NCBI GenBank assembly: GCA_964472545.1
Contig: CAYYNP010000120.1
Location: 1 to 26,680 of the forward strand
From: CAYYNP01 sp964472545
Lineage (GTDB): Bacteria > Planctomycetota > Planctomycetia > Pirellulales > Thermoguttaceae
Direction: 5' to 3'
Length of the DNA stretch: 26,680 bases
The notes below the pieces were generated by a model. It did no database searches. It was not told where the DNA came from and was given only the letters and a program-made list of their open reading frames with translations. This document shows, one piece after another, positions 26,659-26,680 of this stretch. Position 1 is the stretch's first letter. Each line of letters begins with the position of its first letter. A program made the position numbers and the translations under genes.

Positions 26659-26680
26659 ATGTTCCGAGAGTCCCCAACTC

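Overview
The window is GC-rich, densely coding, and reads as a piece of a Planctomycetota chromosome, most likely Pirellulales-like. This is inferred from gene content, not from a marker gene. The pointers are a MoxR/DUF58/BatA/VWA/DUF4175-like cluster, a very large exported PQQ-propeller protein, a Tat-exported isomerase-like protein, and several secreted single-domain enzymes (GH95, DUF885, ThuA-like, DUF6807). There are no rRNA or tRNA genes, no CRISPR array and no transposase.

Region 1 (1-16641, all minus strand) is one co-directional block. In transcription order it holds a 1684-aa exported PQQ/TPR protein, an exported squalene-cyclase-like repeat protein, MoxR ATPase, DUF58, a BatA-type VWA protein, a second membrane VWA protein, a DUF4175-like membrane protein, and a signal-peptide protein with a Gly/Lys/Glu repeat that runs off the left edge. 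Gaps shrink along the block from 99 nt to a 4-nt ATGA overlap, which suggests an operon of more than 16 kb. MoxR with DUF58 and VWA proteins is a known type of AAA+ chaperone and membrane-protein assembly. Its role with the two upstream exported proteins is unknown.

Region 2 (16642-17367) is a 726-bp divergent intergenic region. It carries two near-identical 12-bp dyads of the BlaI/MecI operator type, 33 bp apart centre to centre. They bracket a TTGACA promoter that faces the big operon. Further right are an inverted repeat and an 80-bp pair of inverted REP-like elements.

Region 3 (17368-20022, plus strand) encodes a Tat-exported L-fucose-isomerase-like protein, a 75-aa two-helix membrane protein flanked by inverted arrays of 7-bp repeats, and a histidine phosphatase.

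Region 4 (20065-26592, minus strand) is a run of separately spaced exported enzymes: a GH95 alpha-L-fucosidase-like protein, a DUF885 metallopeptidase-like protein, a ThuA-like protein and a DUF6807 (Pfam 'PmoA') protein. The gaps on either side of DUF885 hold large palindromes of one repeat family. Their stems differ by paired base changes, so the hairpin is kept. GH95 and the fucose-isomerase-like protein may both act on fucose-containing glycans.
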